Part shown: piece by piece, positions 1 to 13,700 of the stretch
Layout of the letters: each line of letters begins with the position of its first letter
Position numbering within the stretch: the first letter of the stretch is position 1
NCBI GenBank assembly: GCA_010094025.1
Contig: ML991775.1
Coordinates: forward strand, 248,001-312,000
Direction of reading: 5' to 3'
Length of the DNA: 64,000 bases
Origin: Viridothelium virens
Taxonomy: Eukaryota > Ascomycota > Dothideomycetes > Trypetheliales > Trypetheliaceae
The notes under the pieces: generated by a model
What the model was told of the DNA's origin: nothing
The model's database searches: none
The model's input: only the letters and a program-made list of their open reading frames with translations
Program-made: the position numbers and the translations under genes

Positions 1-359
1 GACCTGAACGTGAACATGCGGCTCCACCAGCTTTGGCCCGCTGCTTGCATCTGCAGGGGCTCCTGGTGCTTCCGTCCCCTTAAAAAAAATAATATCAAAA
101 AATTCAAAATTCGACGCCGCTCAGAAGCCAACGCATCTCTTGCCACGACTCAGACCACCCGTTGCCTTGCCGATCACTTCTACATCTATCTCTAGACACG
201 TGCACGTGAGATACAAGTGGGCATCGCACCAATTTATGAGTCCGTTGTTTCCAATCCCATATACGCCTGCGTCCGTGTTGAATGCTGCCGAAAGCCCCTT
301 TTTACTCCTCTATGTTGAACCACCAAAACTCACAACAGAATGCAATCGCTCATGCGCAC
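1..359. other. Window edge, no supported gene
   Basis: This stretch lies downstream of the 3-phosphoglycerate dehydrogenase stop codon and presumably holds its 3' untranslated region. Short open frames exist on the plus strand but show no recognisable protein features. Confidence 0.5.
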
Positions 360-1933
360 CTAATACAATGCCCTCGTCCTGATGCAAGCTGGAAGTAGTT
401 AGATATGCATTATCGTCTTTAAATGAAAAGCATCACTTACCGGGAAGCATTTCTAGATCTTGTACAATGTCCCTGATCTCGTTGTCATTGACATTGCTGA
501 TGTCTGCCATCAAATATGCTATCTCGCCCCGGCTGTCCGTTGTTTGTTTGTCTATATTGTGGTTTTCAAGGATCGCGTTTACTAGTCACGAGTCAGTATT
601 AGAGTTTTTAACCAGATCAATTCTCCCTCACCTCTGCGCAACACGCCAGGAATGTTGCGGTGGATGAAAATGATGCGGACGTGGTTCGGCTCCTCAATAG
701 TCAACGATCTCACGCTCACTTCTGGCATGTTCACTGCGCCTGTTGTGTTTCCTTCATTGACGAACCGGCAAAGCGCACTGCTAACCTCTACTCCAATTGC
801 ACTCTGCGCTTCTTCCGTGCTTCCGCCAACATGTGGGGTGAGAATGATGTTTTTGAGGCTCCGCAGATCTTCTGCCCATTCGTTGAGGTTATTGTGGAAA
901 TAGTCGCCATTACCGCCAGGTTCATTCGGATACACATCGAGAGCAGCGCCGGCAAGCTTCCCAGATCTCATTGCGTTGATGAGCTCCGGGATGTCCACTA
1001 CGCTGCCACGACTGGCATTGATGAGGTAACTACCCTGCTTCATCTGCTGGAACTGCTCTTTTCCAATCATGTTAAGTGTTTCTGGTAGTTCCGGCACATG
1101 GCAGGTGACAAAATCGGCTGCATCCAACAGTTCTGCTAGCGTGGCCTTCTGGCGCGCCTTGCCCATCGACATGAGGTTGACCACATCGTAGTAAATCACA
1201 ACCATTCCCATTCCTTCGGCAAGCACTGACAACTGATTGCCAATATGTCCGTATCCGATGATGCCAAGGGTCTTGTCTCTAACCTCCCAGCAGCCAGCAC
1301 TGACCTTATTCCATATCCCCTGATGCATTTCATTTGAACGGTCCCCGAGCTGCCGCGCTAGGGAAATGATCTCAGCAATGACAAGTTCAGCGACACTTCT
1401 CGAATTACTAAAGGGCGAATTGAATACAGTGATACCCCGGTCGGCAGCATATTGAAGGTCGACCTGGTTCGTACCTATACAGAAACATCCGATGACGATG
1501 AGATTCTTGGCTTCTTGTAGGACGCGTGCTGTGAGTTTAGTCTTTGAGCGGATGCCGATGACGTGGACTTCTCTACACATACTAATCAGCCACTGCTACT
1601 ATGGACAAACTTGTCTTCTGGCTCCAATGTAACGAACCGTATCTTCTTTATGAGCTGATCTTCAGGTAACGACGACTTCAAGAACTCCACCTGATAGCCT
1701 TGTTCTTCGAGGATTTTCCGTCCTGTCTGGTTTACATTTTCTAGCAACAACACTTTTATATCTTGAGTCGCAAAAGGCTTAAGCTGCTTGGCCGCTGCCG
1801 CAGCATTCCGCGCGCCATGACTGGAAGAGAGAGAGTGGAAGGTTGCGGTCGGTGACGTTGACAGGTTCAAGGAATTGCTAACAGAGCGAGCTAGCTGGTT
1901 GTGATCACCGATATCCACAGCTGCCGACGACAT
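360..1933 (-). CDS. SER3: D-3-phosphoglycerate dehydrogenase (serine biosynthesis)
   Basis: Oxidises 3-phosphoglycerate to 3-phosphohydroxypyruvate with NAD+, the first step of serine synthesis in the cytosol. I read four exons: 1933-1638, 1572-632, 581-441 and 388-360, giving 468 aa, the usual fungal length (about 470). Visible features are the NAD-binding loop GYGHIG at residues 205-210, the family segment LINASRGSVVD, LTPHVGGSTEEAQ with the catalytic-type His, and a C-terminal ACT domain from about residue 395. The tiny last exon of 29 nt supplies the end TRALY. The first 45 residues are Ser/Ala-rich and variable, as in yeast Ser3/Ser33. Intron 1 uses a GTTCGT donor. The upstream region contains a GAGTCA core. 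Identification is firm; the exact last-exon junction is inferred from frame and the family's conserved C-terminus. Confidence 0.93.
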
Positions 1934-2009
1934 TTTTACAAGAAACGAGCTCGAGTGTCTAACGAGGGCATTGGAAAATCATGACTAGGGGTGTAGGCTT
2001 GCTGTGTTC

Positions 2010-2015
2010 GAGTCA
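2010..2015 (-). promoter_or_regulatory. Gcn4/CpcA-type core upstream of SER3
   Basis: GAGTCA on the plus strand reads TGACTC towards SER3, 77 nt before its start codon. TGACTC is the core bound by Gcn4/CpcA in fungal amino-acid control, which fits a serine biosynthesis gene. A six-base match is common by chance, so this is suggestive only. Confidence 0.3.
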
Positions 2016-2098
2016 CCAAAGAGGACTGCAGGGTCCATAAAAAGTTTGGAGGGGCATTCGCAACCCCACGCTGATCCCGCAATCCCGCAAGTGGGATG

Positions 2099-2114
2099 AC
2101 ACACACACACACAC
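2099..2114. repeat. (AC)8 microsatellite
   Basis: Eight uninterrupted AC dinucleotides are visible in the SER3 upstream region. Confidence 0.9.
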
Positions 2115-2634
2115 CTCCTAATCAGTGCCTAATACCTTACTAGTACCCAGGCAGGTACGTGGGTACGCAAATAGGTCAAGGTAATACGTAGTGAAAGCCA
2201 GAGTCTCCACTCTTTTAGCTGCAAGAAATTTGATGCCGTTTCAACTGTTACATGCAACGCCACAATACATTTGGAATGATGATAGGTCTCCGTAAAAGTT
2301 ACGACATGGAAGCTAGCCATTTGCTCGTTGATGAATCTCGCCTGCAAGCTCCTACGCCATTCCCTTGAGCACGTCCATCTGTTTGAGGAAAACTACCCAT
2401 TATAAGGTATGATTGGAGAGTGGTCAGCGCCGCAAAGGAGCCGAAGAGATTCATGGAATGCTGCCATATTCAGATGCCCGAAATTATAATGAGGCCGAAG
2501 ACCATGCGAAGCGAGTGCATATACAGACGTCGGAACAGAGTGCACCGTTAAGAGAGTTCCAAGAACTAGGGTAGTGTGGCGTCGATGAGTCGATATCTAG
2601 AGTGCTTCTGAGCGAGCAATGGTGTCCACGTCAA

Positions 2635-4115
2635 TTAACTTTGCTTGCATTCAGCAGCTTCTTGCTTTGGTCTGGATCCATCCTCCTGCAAAATATTAGC
2701 CACCGGTCTCTATTAACATGGAACGCGTTTGTCAAAGACTTACGTCGTCATCATCCTCTTCATCTTCATCGCGATCCTCGCTAAGATCTTCATCATCCTC
2801 GTCATCTTCATCCTCAAACTCTCCGTCCTCCATTTCATCCTCGAGCTGTTCGTACTGCAAGGCCTCTCCAGTAAACCAGTCGATAGCCCGAGGGATCAGC
2901 TTCTCCTTAATGTCTTCTCCAAGTTGGTAATCCAACTCAAGCCGCTCTTCTATGTCGGAAGTGGCGTCGCCTTCATCTTCCTCACCAGGTGGCTTTGGCG
3001 GCGAGAAGAAGTTGAAAAAGGATTCAGTTGGCACGCTTTTCTTGATCACTCGAGTCTGTTTTGTGTCTGCAATGAAATGTTAGCTGAACAATGCAAGAAA
3101 CGATGAGCGTTCGAAGTACTTTTGTTGCGTTGTTTTTTGCTCTCGATCTTGACAGTGAGATCTTTACCAGTGTTCCAATTTATTGTGTCTCCTTCAGCGT
3201 GATCGTAGATGAAGTCGCCACCGTAACCATTCTCTTCTTGATAGAAGTAGGTCTTGGTGATAGTCTTGTTGGTGAAAAATTCATTCTCTGCAAATTCGAA
3301 GATCAGTCGGAACCCCGGTTTGTCCAAGTATTCCATCCGAATATCCGACAAGTGCCTCAGAGCGGCTTCATCGCGGTCAGTAATCAGCTCCGCTAAAGAA
3401 ATTTGATTCTTCATTGCTGAGAGCCAAAACTCGGGGATGCCTTTCACGTCTACATCCGATGTCTCCGTAGCCTCGACGGGCTCTGTGGGTTCCTTTGCCT
3501 CTTCCTCATCGCCCTCCTCATCTTCCTCCTCCTTCTTCTCCCCAGCTTCGACTTCTTCCTCCGTGGGCTCCGCCTGACCGTTCACAATACGAGCCCGTTT
3601 CTCATATAAGGGAGTGAACTTTGCAAAGTATCGCTTCTCAAGCTGAAGAATCTCTTCTTGAAACTCGGCTTCAAGTTTGGCATGGTCTTTCTGAACGCCC
3701 TTTAGGCCGGCAACACGACGACGGACCGGAGCCGGCAATGACTCGATGTATCCAGATGATCGGCCCACCAATGTACCAAGCTTTCCTTGAATCATTGATA
3801 CAAGTTTAGGGTTTTGGGCGAAGAGGGACGCTGCGGCAGCACGATCAAGCTCCTCTAGAAATCCCCACAACGTTAGGGTCCATCAGGGCAGAGACTACTG
3901 TAGGATAAGCTGCTGACCTTCTTTAATACTAGCGACTCCTGGTTGCTGCGCCCGAGAGGAGATAGGTGCATTATTCGCGGGCGTGTTTTGTGGAGTGCTG
4001 AACGAGGGACAATTTGCGTCAGTCATTCCATCTCTTAGTGGCAAACTGTAGGCAGTGGGATGACTCACGGTGCAGTTGCAAGGTCAGCCTTCTTGTTTCT
4101 TATAGGCTCCGACAT
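2635..4115 (-). CDS. NAP1: Nucleosome assembly protein NAP1 (histone H2A-H2B chaperone)
   Basis: Histone chaperone that shuttles H2A-H2B and assembles nucleosomes. I read five exons: 4115-4069, 3997-3918, 3854-3120, 3066-2744 and 2685-2635, giving 411 aa, typical for NAP1. The NAP domain covers about residues 45-350: a long dimerisation helix, a Glu-rich insertion near residues 155-185, the family segment [12 protein letters not shown], and the late segment SFFNFFSPP. The C-terminal tail is very acidic (runs of Glu and Asp), the usual histone-binding tail. The last exon encodes 16 residues ending ECKQS. That resembles the CaaX-like end CKQQ of animal NAP1L1, so prenylation is possible. The start is the first ATG, in a 47-nt exon ending in a GTGAGT donor. 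Confidence 0.95.
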
Positions 4116-4568
4116 CGTGGAGGGAGAAGAGGGTGGACGAACGCGTGACGGGCGAAGGAGGGTGCGTTGAGGTGAAGTGAGCAAAGATTCTTTGATAGAG
4201 AGCGTTGAAAAGCGTGGGGCCCGCCAGCCCCAGTGCGCCGCGGGCAGACCGGATCAGGTGACTTGGCGTCTCCCCAGCGGCAAACTGTGCCAGCGGTCAC
4301 CACGCTCGAGCGGGCTTGATTGGGTAGGAGCCAACGTCACAAATTTTTTTCATCCGATACGGCGGCAGTAGCAGTCACCTGTTGAGGTACTTCCGGTCCG
4401 ATTCATAGGTACCCAACTGGATAAAATTCTCATTCGTAAATGTTACAAGCTCAAATGTATTTACACATACGTGGTGAACTCGGAAATATTCAGATCTTCG
4501 ATTCCCCTCTGATCTTCACGTCCTCTCATTCTTTCTTAATCTTGTGGACCGGAGAGAAGCAAGGGTAT
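4116..4568. other. NAP1 upstream region
   Basis: About 450 nt upstream of NAP1 and downstream of the sugar symporter stop. A promoter is presumed. Short frames here lack family signals. Confidence 0.5.
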
Positions 4569-6529
4569 TCATCTCATACGGTTCAATCTCCGAGTCAATT
4601 GACTCGCAATGAATGCCGACACTCCCCCAATAAACATACAAACAGCGATCGCGTTCGGGCCGCTGGACGGACGATGGATGTGAATGGCGTGAGCCAGTTC
4701 TTGGTCTTTCCCCGGTTCGAGTATTCGAAAGACTATCATCGAAACAAAGGTACCGACAAACTGAGGTAGTGTAGTAAACAGGTTGAGGATTCCTAAGTAG
4801 ACACCTGCAGTCTCCTCGAACCCTTTGCGATCGTCACCAAGAAGATGTTCCCGCTTCGCTATGGACTCGAGCTGAGAATCCACCAATGCTATAGAAGGGC
4901 GCTCGGGAGAGCGATCAGAAGTATATGGTATTGACTCGGAACTGAGCATATTGATTTCCACGCCCATGAACGCGAATGGTGCCCATATTGCTAACGCCCA
5001 CGGCCTACGAGTTATTTAGTAATTATTATTCATCTGAACAGCCATAGGTTCTCAACTTACAGTCCACAAATGGCAACGATAAACGAGGCAGATTGCATGG
5101 TGCTTACAAATGGTGTCGCCATCAACGTCAATGCAAAGAGGATATTTGACCAAGTCCACGCCGTCAGGAGTGAAGGCTTTCGTTTGTTCGTTGGGGCCGT
5201 TATTTGGCTAGGGCTCGGCGGGAGTCTTGAAGTGAACGTGGTATCATCGTCTGGACATTCGACAAAGAGCGGTATCAAAAGAGATCCAAGTAGCATAATG
5301 ACAGAAAAGATCACGAGTGAAGTACTGCCGACTCGACCAATATCGGCCAGAGCATCGTCGGAGACTTTTCCTTCACTGGTTTTCGCGTTTTGTCGTAGGT
5401 AAATTTCCCCGACCCATGTAGTACTGTAGAAGAGAAATGGAAACCAGCCTTGAACACGAGAGTTAGCAGTGGGAAGATAAAGTGCCGAGCCTTTTACTGC
5501 CTACCAATCCAAGACCAGAACTGGATCCAGCAGATGATGCGCATGCGGGCAGGCAGATTTAGAGTAGTTCTTAAAATCTGACTAAACATCGCGAATGGAC
5601 CATCGTGGTCAGTGGTATCAGTCCTAGCCTAGGCGTCAATTTCTTTCCCTTGTATATATGTCGATGTTCATGCTCACCCGTCAGATATCAGGACCTTTTC
5701 CGTCACAGCCCAAGAGGTCACCCCAACAGAAAGTACCAGTCCTAAAGCTGCAACGACAACGACTTGCTTGAACTGAGTGTTTCCAAGAAAGTCTCCGAAG
5801 ATCTGATGAAGATCAATGGACCCAAGAATATAACCAATTACATGCCCTATAGCAGCCATACGAGTCGCTGCATCGAGTCAGATAGGCTCTATAGTCACGA
5901 TTTTCTAACTCACCCCAGGCAGATCCCGTTTGTTGTTTTTCAATCGGGAGGGTATCAACGATTAGACTACGACACGACGCCTGAACGGCATTGATAGCAA
6001 AATCAACACCATAGATGCTCAGAACCGCAAGTAGAATGATTCTCGACTGGTTTTGCTGAGCTGTTAGTCAGAATAAGAGCCAGTATTAGTTCATCCTAGC
6101 GTACATACCGTCTTGCTATCAGGTGCGAAGAATTCAATGATCTCCGTCGTCCAGCCCAGGATAAAAAGGCAAACGCATACAATTGCAGCACCCCCCACCA
6201 TGAATGGCCTACGCCGACCCCATCTTGACCTCGACTTGTCTGCCAATATTCCAACGATAGGCTGCACCAGCAAGCCAGAAATCGGACCAGCTATCCATAC
6301 CAGCGAGGTCTTGCTTTTCGAGAGGCCAAGAGAGAGAAGATAGGGCGTGCAGTAGGTCATCTCGGTACCCCAAGTAAACCTATTGGATGAATTAATCCAA
6401 TGCTCCTTCCAGCTGTGGTGATTGCACATACTGTAGACCAATAAGACTGAATGTCAGAAGTGCCATTCGTATTGCTTCCGTAGAGCCTTTGATCGAAGAA
6501 TTTCTTGTCCATGATGCTTCCTGAGACAT
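4569..6529 (-). CDS. Sucrose/alpha-glucoside-type proton symporter (SUT1-like, MFS/GPH fold)
   Basis: Predicted plasma-membrane H+-coupled importer of sucrose or maltose-like alpha-glucosides, related to Schizosaccharomyces Sut1 and plant SUT carriers. Seven exons: 6529-6432, 6379-6109, 6055-5914, 5867-5678, 5623-5505, 5448-5061 and 5004-4569, giving 547 aa and about 12 hydrophobic segments. The signature SRWGRRRPF lies in the loop after the second membrane helix. The preceding segment EMTYCTPYLLSLGLSKS and LVWIAGPISGLLVQP are strongly family-like. A hydrophilic central loop follows FVECPDDD. The start is the only ATG after an in-frame upstream stop. Substrate specificity cannot be read from the sequence. 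The final exon contains a long loop before the last helices. Confidence 0.88.
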
Positions 6530-7327
6530 GCTTCTCAGTCCAAAGCGGCCTAAAGTGGCTTTTTTTCACAGGTTAAAGGGAAATTCGAGCAATATTTACT
6601 GTCGCGTGGCCTGGAAATCGAGGAGCTGCGGACTAAGGAGGATACCAAGGCTTGCGAGATCGCCTCTTAAAAGTTCGAGGGGCTTCATGGTGAGTATGGT
6701 GTTCATTTGCCATAACTCGTGTTGCAGTCATGATGGTGCGTTGGTGTTGGGTAGACCAGCTGGCATTTGCTTTCGCCGTATAAGCTTGCTTGCGAAGGGG
6801 GGAAACGGTGTTGCTTCTACGGAGGACCGGGCGACTGATAGGCTAACAAACAGCCAAGCCACACAAACGCAATTAATGCGGAAAGGATCCAATTGAGTGG
6901 TGTGCATGGATATACCAGCGATAGAATGACGATTACGTGATGAAGCAGGCGTTATAGTCAGGGAATAGATGGAAAAGTATTAAACAGTACGACAGTCTAA
7001 GTTAATCGAGTTCCACTGAGCTTACTTTCAGAGCCTCGAATAGACGAGTTGGAGACAGGGGCTACGTTGTCACTGATCACGGCATCACGACACCTTACAT
7101 CGACACGGATGATCGGATTTCAACAATCTGTGCTTCTATGTGCAGTAAAGTAAAGGCTCGTCATAAGACATCCGAGGAGTATGGCAAAACTCGCTTGCCA
7201 GCATAACAACCATAAGCTCCCTGCGGCTACCGTCTAGAGCGCCGCATTTGGTCTATTGCATTATCATGAAAAAGATCCAGGGCGGTTTTCAGGATGGGGA
7301 GAGCAGCACACTACGTCTTCCACCTTC
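6530..7327. other. Sugar symporter upstream region
   Basis: About 800 nt between the symporter start and the G6PD stop. It should hold the symporter promoter and the G6PD 3' region. Plus-strand frames here (for example around 6528-6896) have no recognisable domain. Confidence 0.5.
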
Positions 7328-9473
<2,146 letters not shown>

Positions 9474-10770
9474 GTTTATTCGCAAGCGTAGGGAACACGA
9501 GAGTTTCGTCAAAGTCAAAGATCAATGACAGACAGAGAGAGGGAGCTGATGGTCCGGGAGACCGAGCTTGAAAAATCCGGGCCAGCCGAGAGCAATTGGC
9601 GGAGAGTGGGGTGTAAGTAGGAAAGCTCGAGAAGTGAGGAAGATGTTGGTGGGGTGCTATTTCACCTCCTAAGTACCCCAAGCCTCGTTGGTGACAGACG
9701 ATGGACGTCACTCGAGATTCAGGTGCTGCCGATAAGTCTCGGATTGATTATTCTCACGAATCTAGTCTATAGTGTACTCTTAAACTGAGGATGAAGCCCA
9801 AGACACAAGCTTAAATCGCATTCTGTCTGGCTGTTGCGCCAAAGCAACTGGTGTCTAAGAGGCATCACTAAGCCTGGAAGCAATATTGACAAAGCATCAG
9901 AGCTTGTCCACTCGCACGACTCGTCACGGCAGCAACTTCGGGCTAAGCTTGCATCCATCCGCTAAATCCGTACACCAATTGTCTCACATCTAAGACGGGA
10001 CATCCGGAGGGACGAAAATACCTATCGCTGCAGATGCGCTTAGTTAAAGACACAAAAGAAAAGTTAGTCACGACCAACAAGACTGTAGCCATTCACAAAG
10101 TCGGGCGTCTGGAAATGAGCTTCAAGCATACATGCAGTGCAATCGCTTTCTCTGTGGCGCATGCAGACAGGGTCATACCTAGGTACGAACCCGAAGGCTT
10201 TAGTCATCAAAAGATGAAGATGAAATTCACAGACAGCTCAATCTCCTCAAGTCTCCAAAGAATTTGGTTTTCAGTCAGAGTACATTCATGTCCTTCAACT
10301 GGAGTAGAAATTACGACTCCTTATACAGCTAAAGCATTGTCGAATGCACGCTATAATCGTGTAAAGGCAGATATCTCAAGTATTGATCTCATCGAAGAAC
10401 ATCCTGGACATTGTTTAAATATGCACTCTCGCTCACTTTCCACCGATCGTGATAGGCCACACTTGCGGAGCCACACAGTCATTGAAATCTGGGCCGACTG
10501 TGACGTGGCGTACGATACCCGTACGGTAGACCATTGAGTTACATACAGACGAACCGTGGCTTCAGTTAAGTGAGAATGACCTGCAAAGGGTAGCTTTCGT
10601 GGAAGGATAGTTCGGCGGTGGTCCGTGCTTATCTAGCTGCTACCTGATATCGGCGAATCCTTGTAGCCGAAAAGTCACCACCAGCAACGCAAGAGCCCAC
10701 ATCCTTGGGCGAACGGACAGATGCGTAACGATGTTACCTTCATGACAAGTCGCCTCAATGCTTTGTCGAC
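9474..10770. other. Divergent intergenic region G6PD / P5B ATPase
   Basis: About 1.3 kb between two genes transcribed away from each other, so it should hold both promoters. An open frame of 167 codons on the plus strand (10034-10537) has no recognisable features, and I do not call it a gene. Confidence 0.55.
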
Positions 10771-13700
10771 ATGAACGAAGACAACACCTCTGGCGCCCGC
10801 CGTAGTAGCTCCATCGCGAGCTCTGCGCGGCATGGCCAACGCTCAAGCTTCTACCGCCGCGGCTCCAACTGGAGCGAGGCCAGCTTCTTGACTGACGTTG
10901 AGATGGCGAGCGAAGATGTCTTTGCTGGACCAGTCTCGGAAAGCGTACCCACGAGCGTTTCATCCTTCGCGCACCAACGGCCCCGAGCAGGTTCAACCAC
11001 GAGCTTCACGTACTACGAGGAGGGGCAGGACAACGGGTCGTCTGAAGAATGGCTGGATGAGTTGGGGGTGACCGAGGCACAAGATGATACTGAAGAGCTT
11101 GATGGGACGCCTGAGCACGATTCTGAGTTGGATTCTGAGGAGTCACCATCACTGCGTCGCAAATCATCTGCGAATTCGAGGTCTTCTGTGCAAGCTCCTT
11201 TATTACGGCGACGCACGTCGTCTGATACGGATGTGACTGGGTACCGCAGAGAAGGGCGAGCAAGTCAAAAGATTTATATCGTGACGGAAGATATGACTAT
11301 CGTGGTTGCTGGCTTCAAAACCTCGATATTGGGTTTGATCATTTACACTATCATCTGTCTGATGACCGCGGGATTAGGGTATCTATTACTGCGATGGCTG
11401 CCTCGCTGGCGAATTCGAATCCTTGGGACTTCACGGCCTTTGCGAGACGCCGACTGGGTGGCTATTGAGAACCAGTGGGGGGAGCTCGAGATACAACAGC
11501 TCTTGAAGCAAGATTACGGACACTCGCTGTCCACAGTATTCGGGATCCAAGAGAAGGCAGGATTCGAAGATTACGATGCCGACTTTGATCCGGTGCTCAA
11601 CCAGCTTCGGTCTATCGATTATCGCTACATTCGTTTTTGTTTCCACCCGTTGAAAGACAAGTTTGTCCTGGGAAACGCATGGAAAGATCCCGCTTGGACC
11701 GACGTCAAGACGATCCGGCTAGGTCTAGAAAATGATGACAAGGAGCTGCGGCAGAGAGTATTTGGCCAGAACATGATCGATATTAAGCAGAAAAGTGTCG
11801 GGCAACTCTTGGTCGATGAAGTCTTCCATCCGTTTTACGTCTTCCAGATCGCAAGTCTGATTCTATGGTCTCTTGACCAATACTACTACTACGCGGCTTG
11901 TATTTTCATTATCTCTGTCGTGAGCATCACGACAACGTTGATGGAAACACTTGCCACAATGCGTAGATTGCGAGAAATCTCAAGATTCGAGTGCGATGTC
12001 AGAGTGCAACGTAATGGGTTTTGGCGACACGTCGATTCTGGCGATCTTGTTCCAGGTGACGTCTACGAGATTACCGACCCATCTCTGACCCAATTCCCGT
12101 GTGATAGTCTCCTGCTGTCGGGAGATTGCATCGTGAATGAAAGTATGCTCACTGGCGAATCTGTACCAGTCACTAAGATTCCTGCGACGAATGACGCTCT
12201 TGACCTGCTTAACCTAAGCGCCTCGTCAATGCATCCTGAGGTTGCAAAGCACATGCTTTTCAGCGGGACCAAGATTGTAAGAGCCAGGCGACCACAGGAT
12301 GATAAGGACGACCAGGCGGCAGCATTGGCCATGGTTGTCAGGACTGGATTTAATACCACGAAAGGTGCCCTCGTTCGATCCATGCTGTTTCCCAAGCCTT
12401 CTGGATTCAAGTTCTACCGCGACTCATTTCGTTACATATCGGTCATGGCTCTCATTGCTGCAATTGGCTTCATCGTATCCCTCATCAACTTCATACGCCT
12501 TGGTCTGGCACCACATCTCATTATTGTCAGAGCGCTGGACCTGATCACGATTGTCGTACCACCTGCACTTCCTGCAACACTGACCATCGGAATGAATTTC
12601 GCGCTGTCACGTCTTAAGAAACGCCAGATCTTCTGTATCAGCCCTCAAAGAATTAACGTTGGTGGCAGACTGGATGTTATCTGCTTTGATAAGACAGGGA
12701 CGCTCACCGAAGATGGACTTGATGTCTTGGGCCTTCGAGTGGTGCAGAGGCCTTCCGGTCGATTCAGTGACATTTTACAAGATCCTCTTTCCGTCTTGCC
12801 CAGCGCGCTGTACGAACGTGACCCCACAATAGACTACCGAGCTCACCAAGCCATGTTGTACACAATGGCCACCTGCCATTCTCTCCGTTCTGTAGATGAC
12901 GAGCTCGTGGGTGATCCATTGGATGTCAAGATGTTTCAATTCACTGGTTGGCAATTTGAGGAAGGAGAGCAAAGATCTGGTGCAGGCGACGATGATGAAC
13001 CGAACAGTTTAGCACCCTCTATTGCAAGACCTCCGCCAGGCATGGAGTACTGTCTAAGTGACGGTAACGATGAAAGCGGCGATAAAATACTTGAGCTGGG
13101 CGTTTTGAAGAATTTCGAATTTGTCCCGCACTTGAGACGTGCTGGTGTCGTAGTTCGACAATACCAGTCGGCGGGTGCTGACGTCTTTGTCAAAGGTGCT
13201 CCAGAATGCATGGCTGATATATGCCGGCCGGAAAGCTTCCCTGAGGATTACGAAGAGCTTCTGGGCTTCTATACTCATCGAGGCTACCGGGTCATTGCTT
13301 GTGCAACTAAGAGCTTTTCGAAGATGACCTGGCTGAAGATACAAAAGATGAAGCGAGCCGACGCCGAGTCAGATCTCGAGTTTGTTGGATTCATTGTTTT
13401 TGAGAATAAGCTCAAACCTACGAGTACGGGCGTCATCCAGGAACTCGGAGATGCCAACATTCGCAAGATTATGTGCACCGGTGACAATATTTTGACTGCC
13501 ATAAGCGTGGCTCGGGAGTGCACTCTCATTGATAGGACAGCGCATTGTTTCGTGCCTCACTTCGTCGAAGGTGATTCTCGGACTCCGCTAGCAAAACTGA
13601 CCTGGGAGAGCGTAGATAACCCAGTTTTTCAATTGGACGAATATACCTTGGAGCCACGGCCACCGCCGGTGGATCATGATGCTTCATTGCCATACGACAT

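Larger units (their letters stand above)
1934..2634. other. SER3 upstream region / NAP1 downstream region
   Basis: About 700 nt between the SER3 start codon and the NAP1 stop codon. It holds the promoter and 5' leader of SER3 and the 3' end of NAP1, a GAGTCA core at 2010-2015 and an (AC)8 microsatellite. No coding sequence is convincing here. Confidence 0.6.

Noticed and set aside
4700-4730. GGTTCGAGT tRNA T-arm-like string
   Set aside because: It lies inside the last coding exon of the sugar symporter, and no other tRNA arms are found.
10034-10537. 167-codon plus-strand frame in the G6PD/P5B spacer
   Set aside because: No family features, no splice signals and atypical residue composition; it lies in a divergent promoter region.
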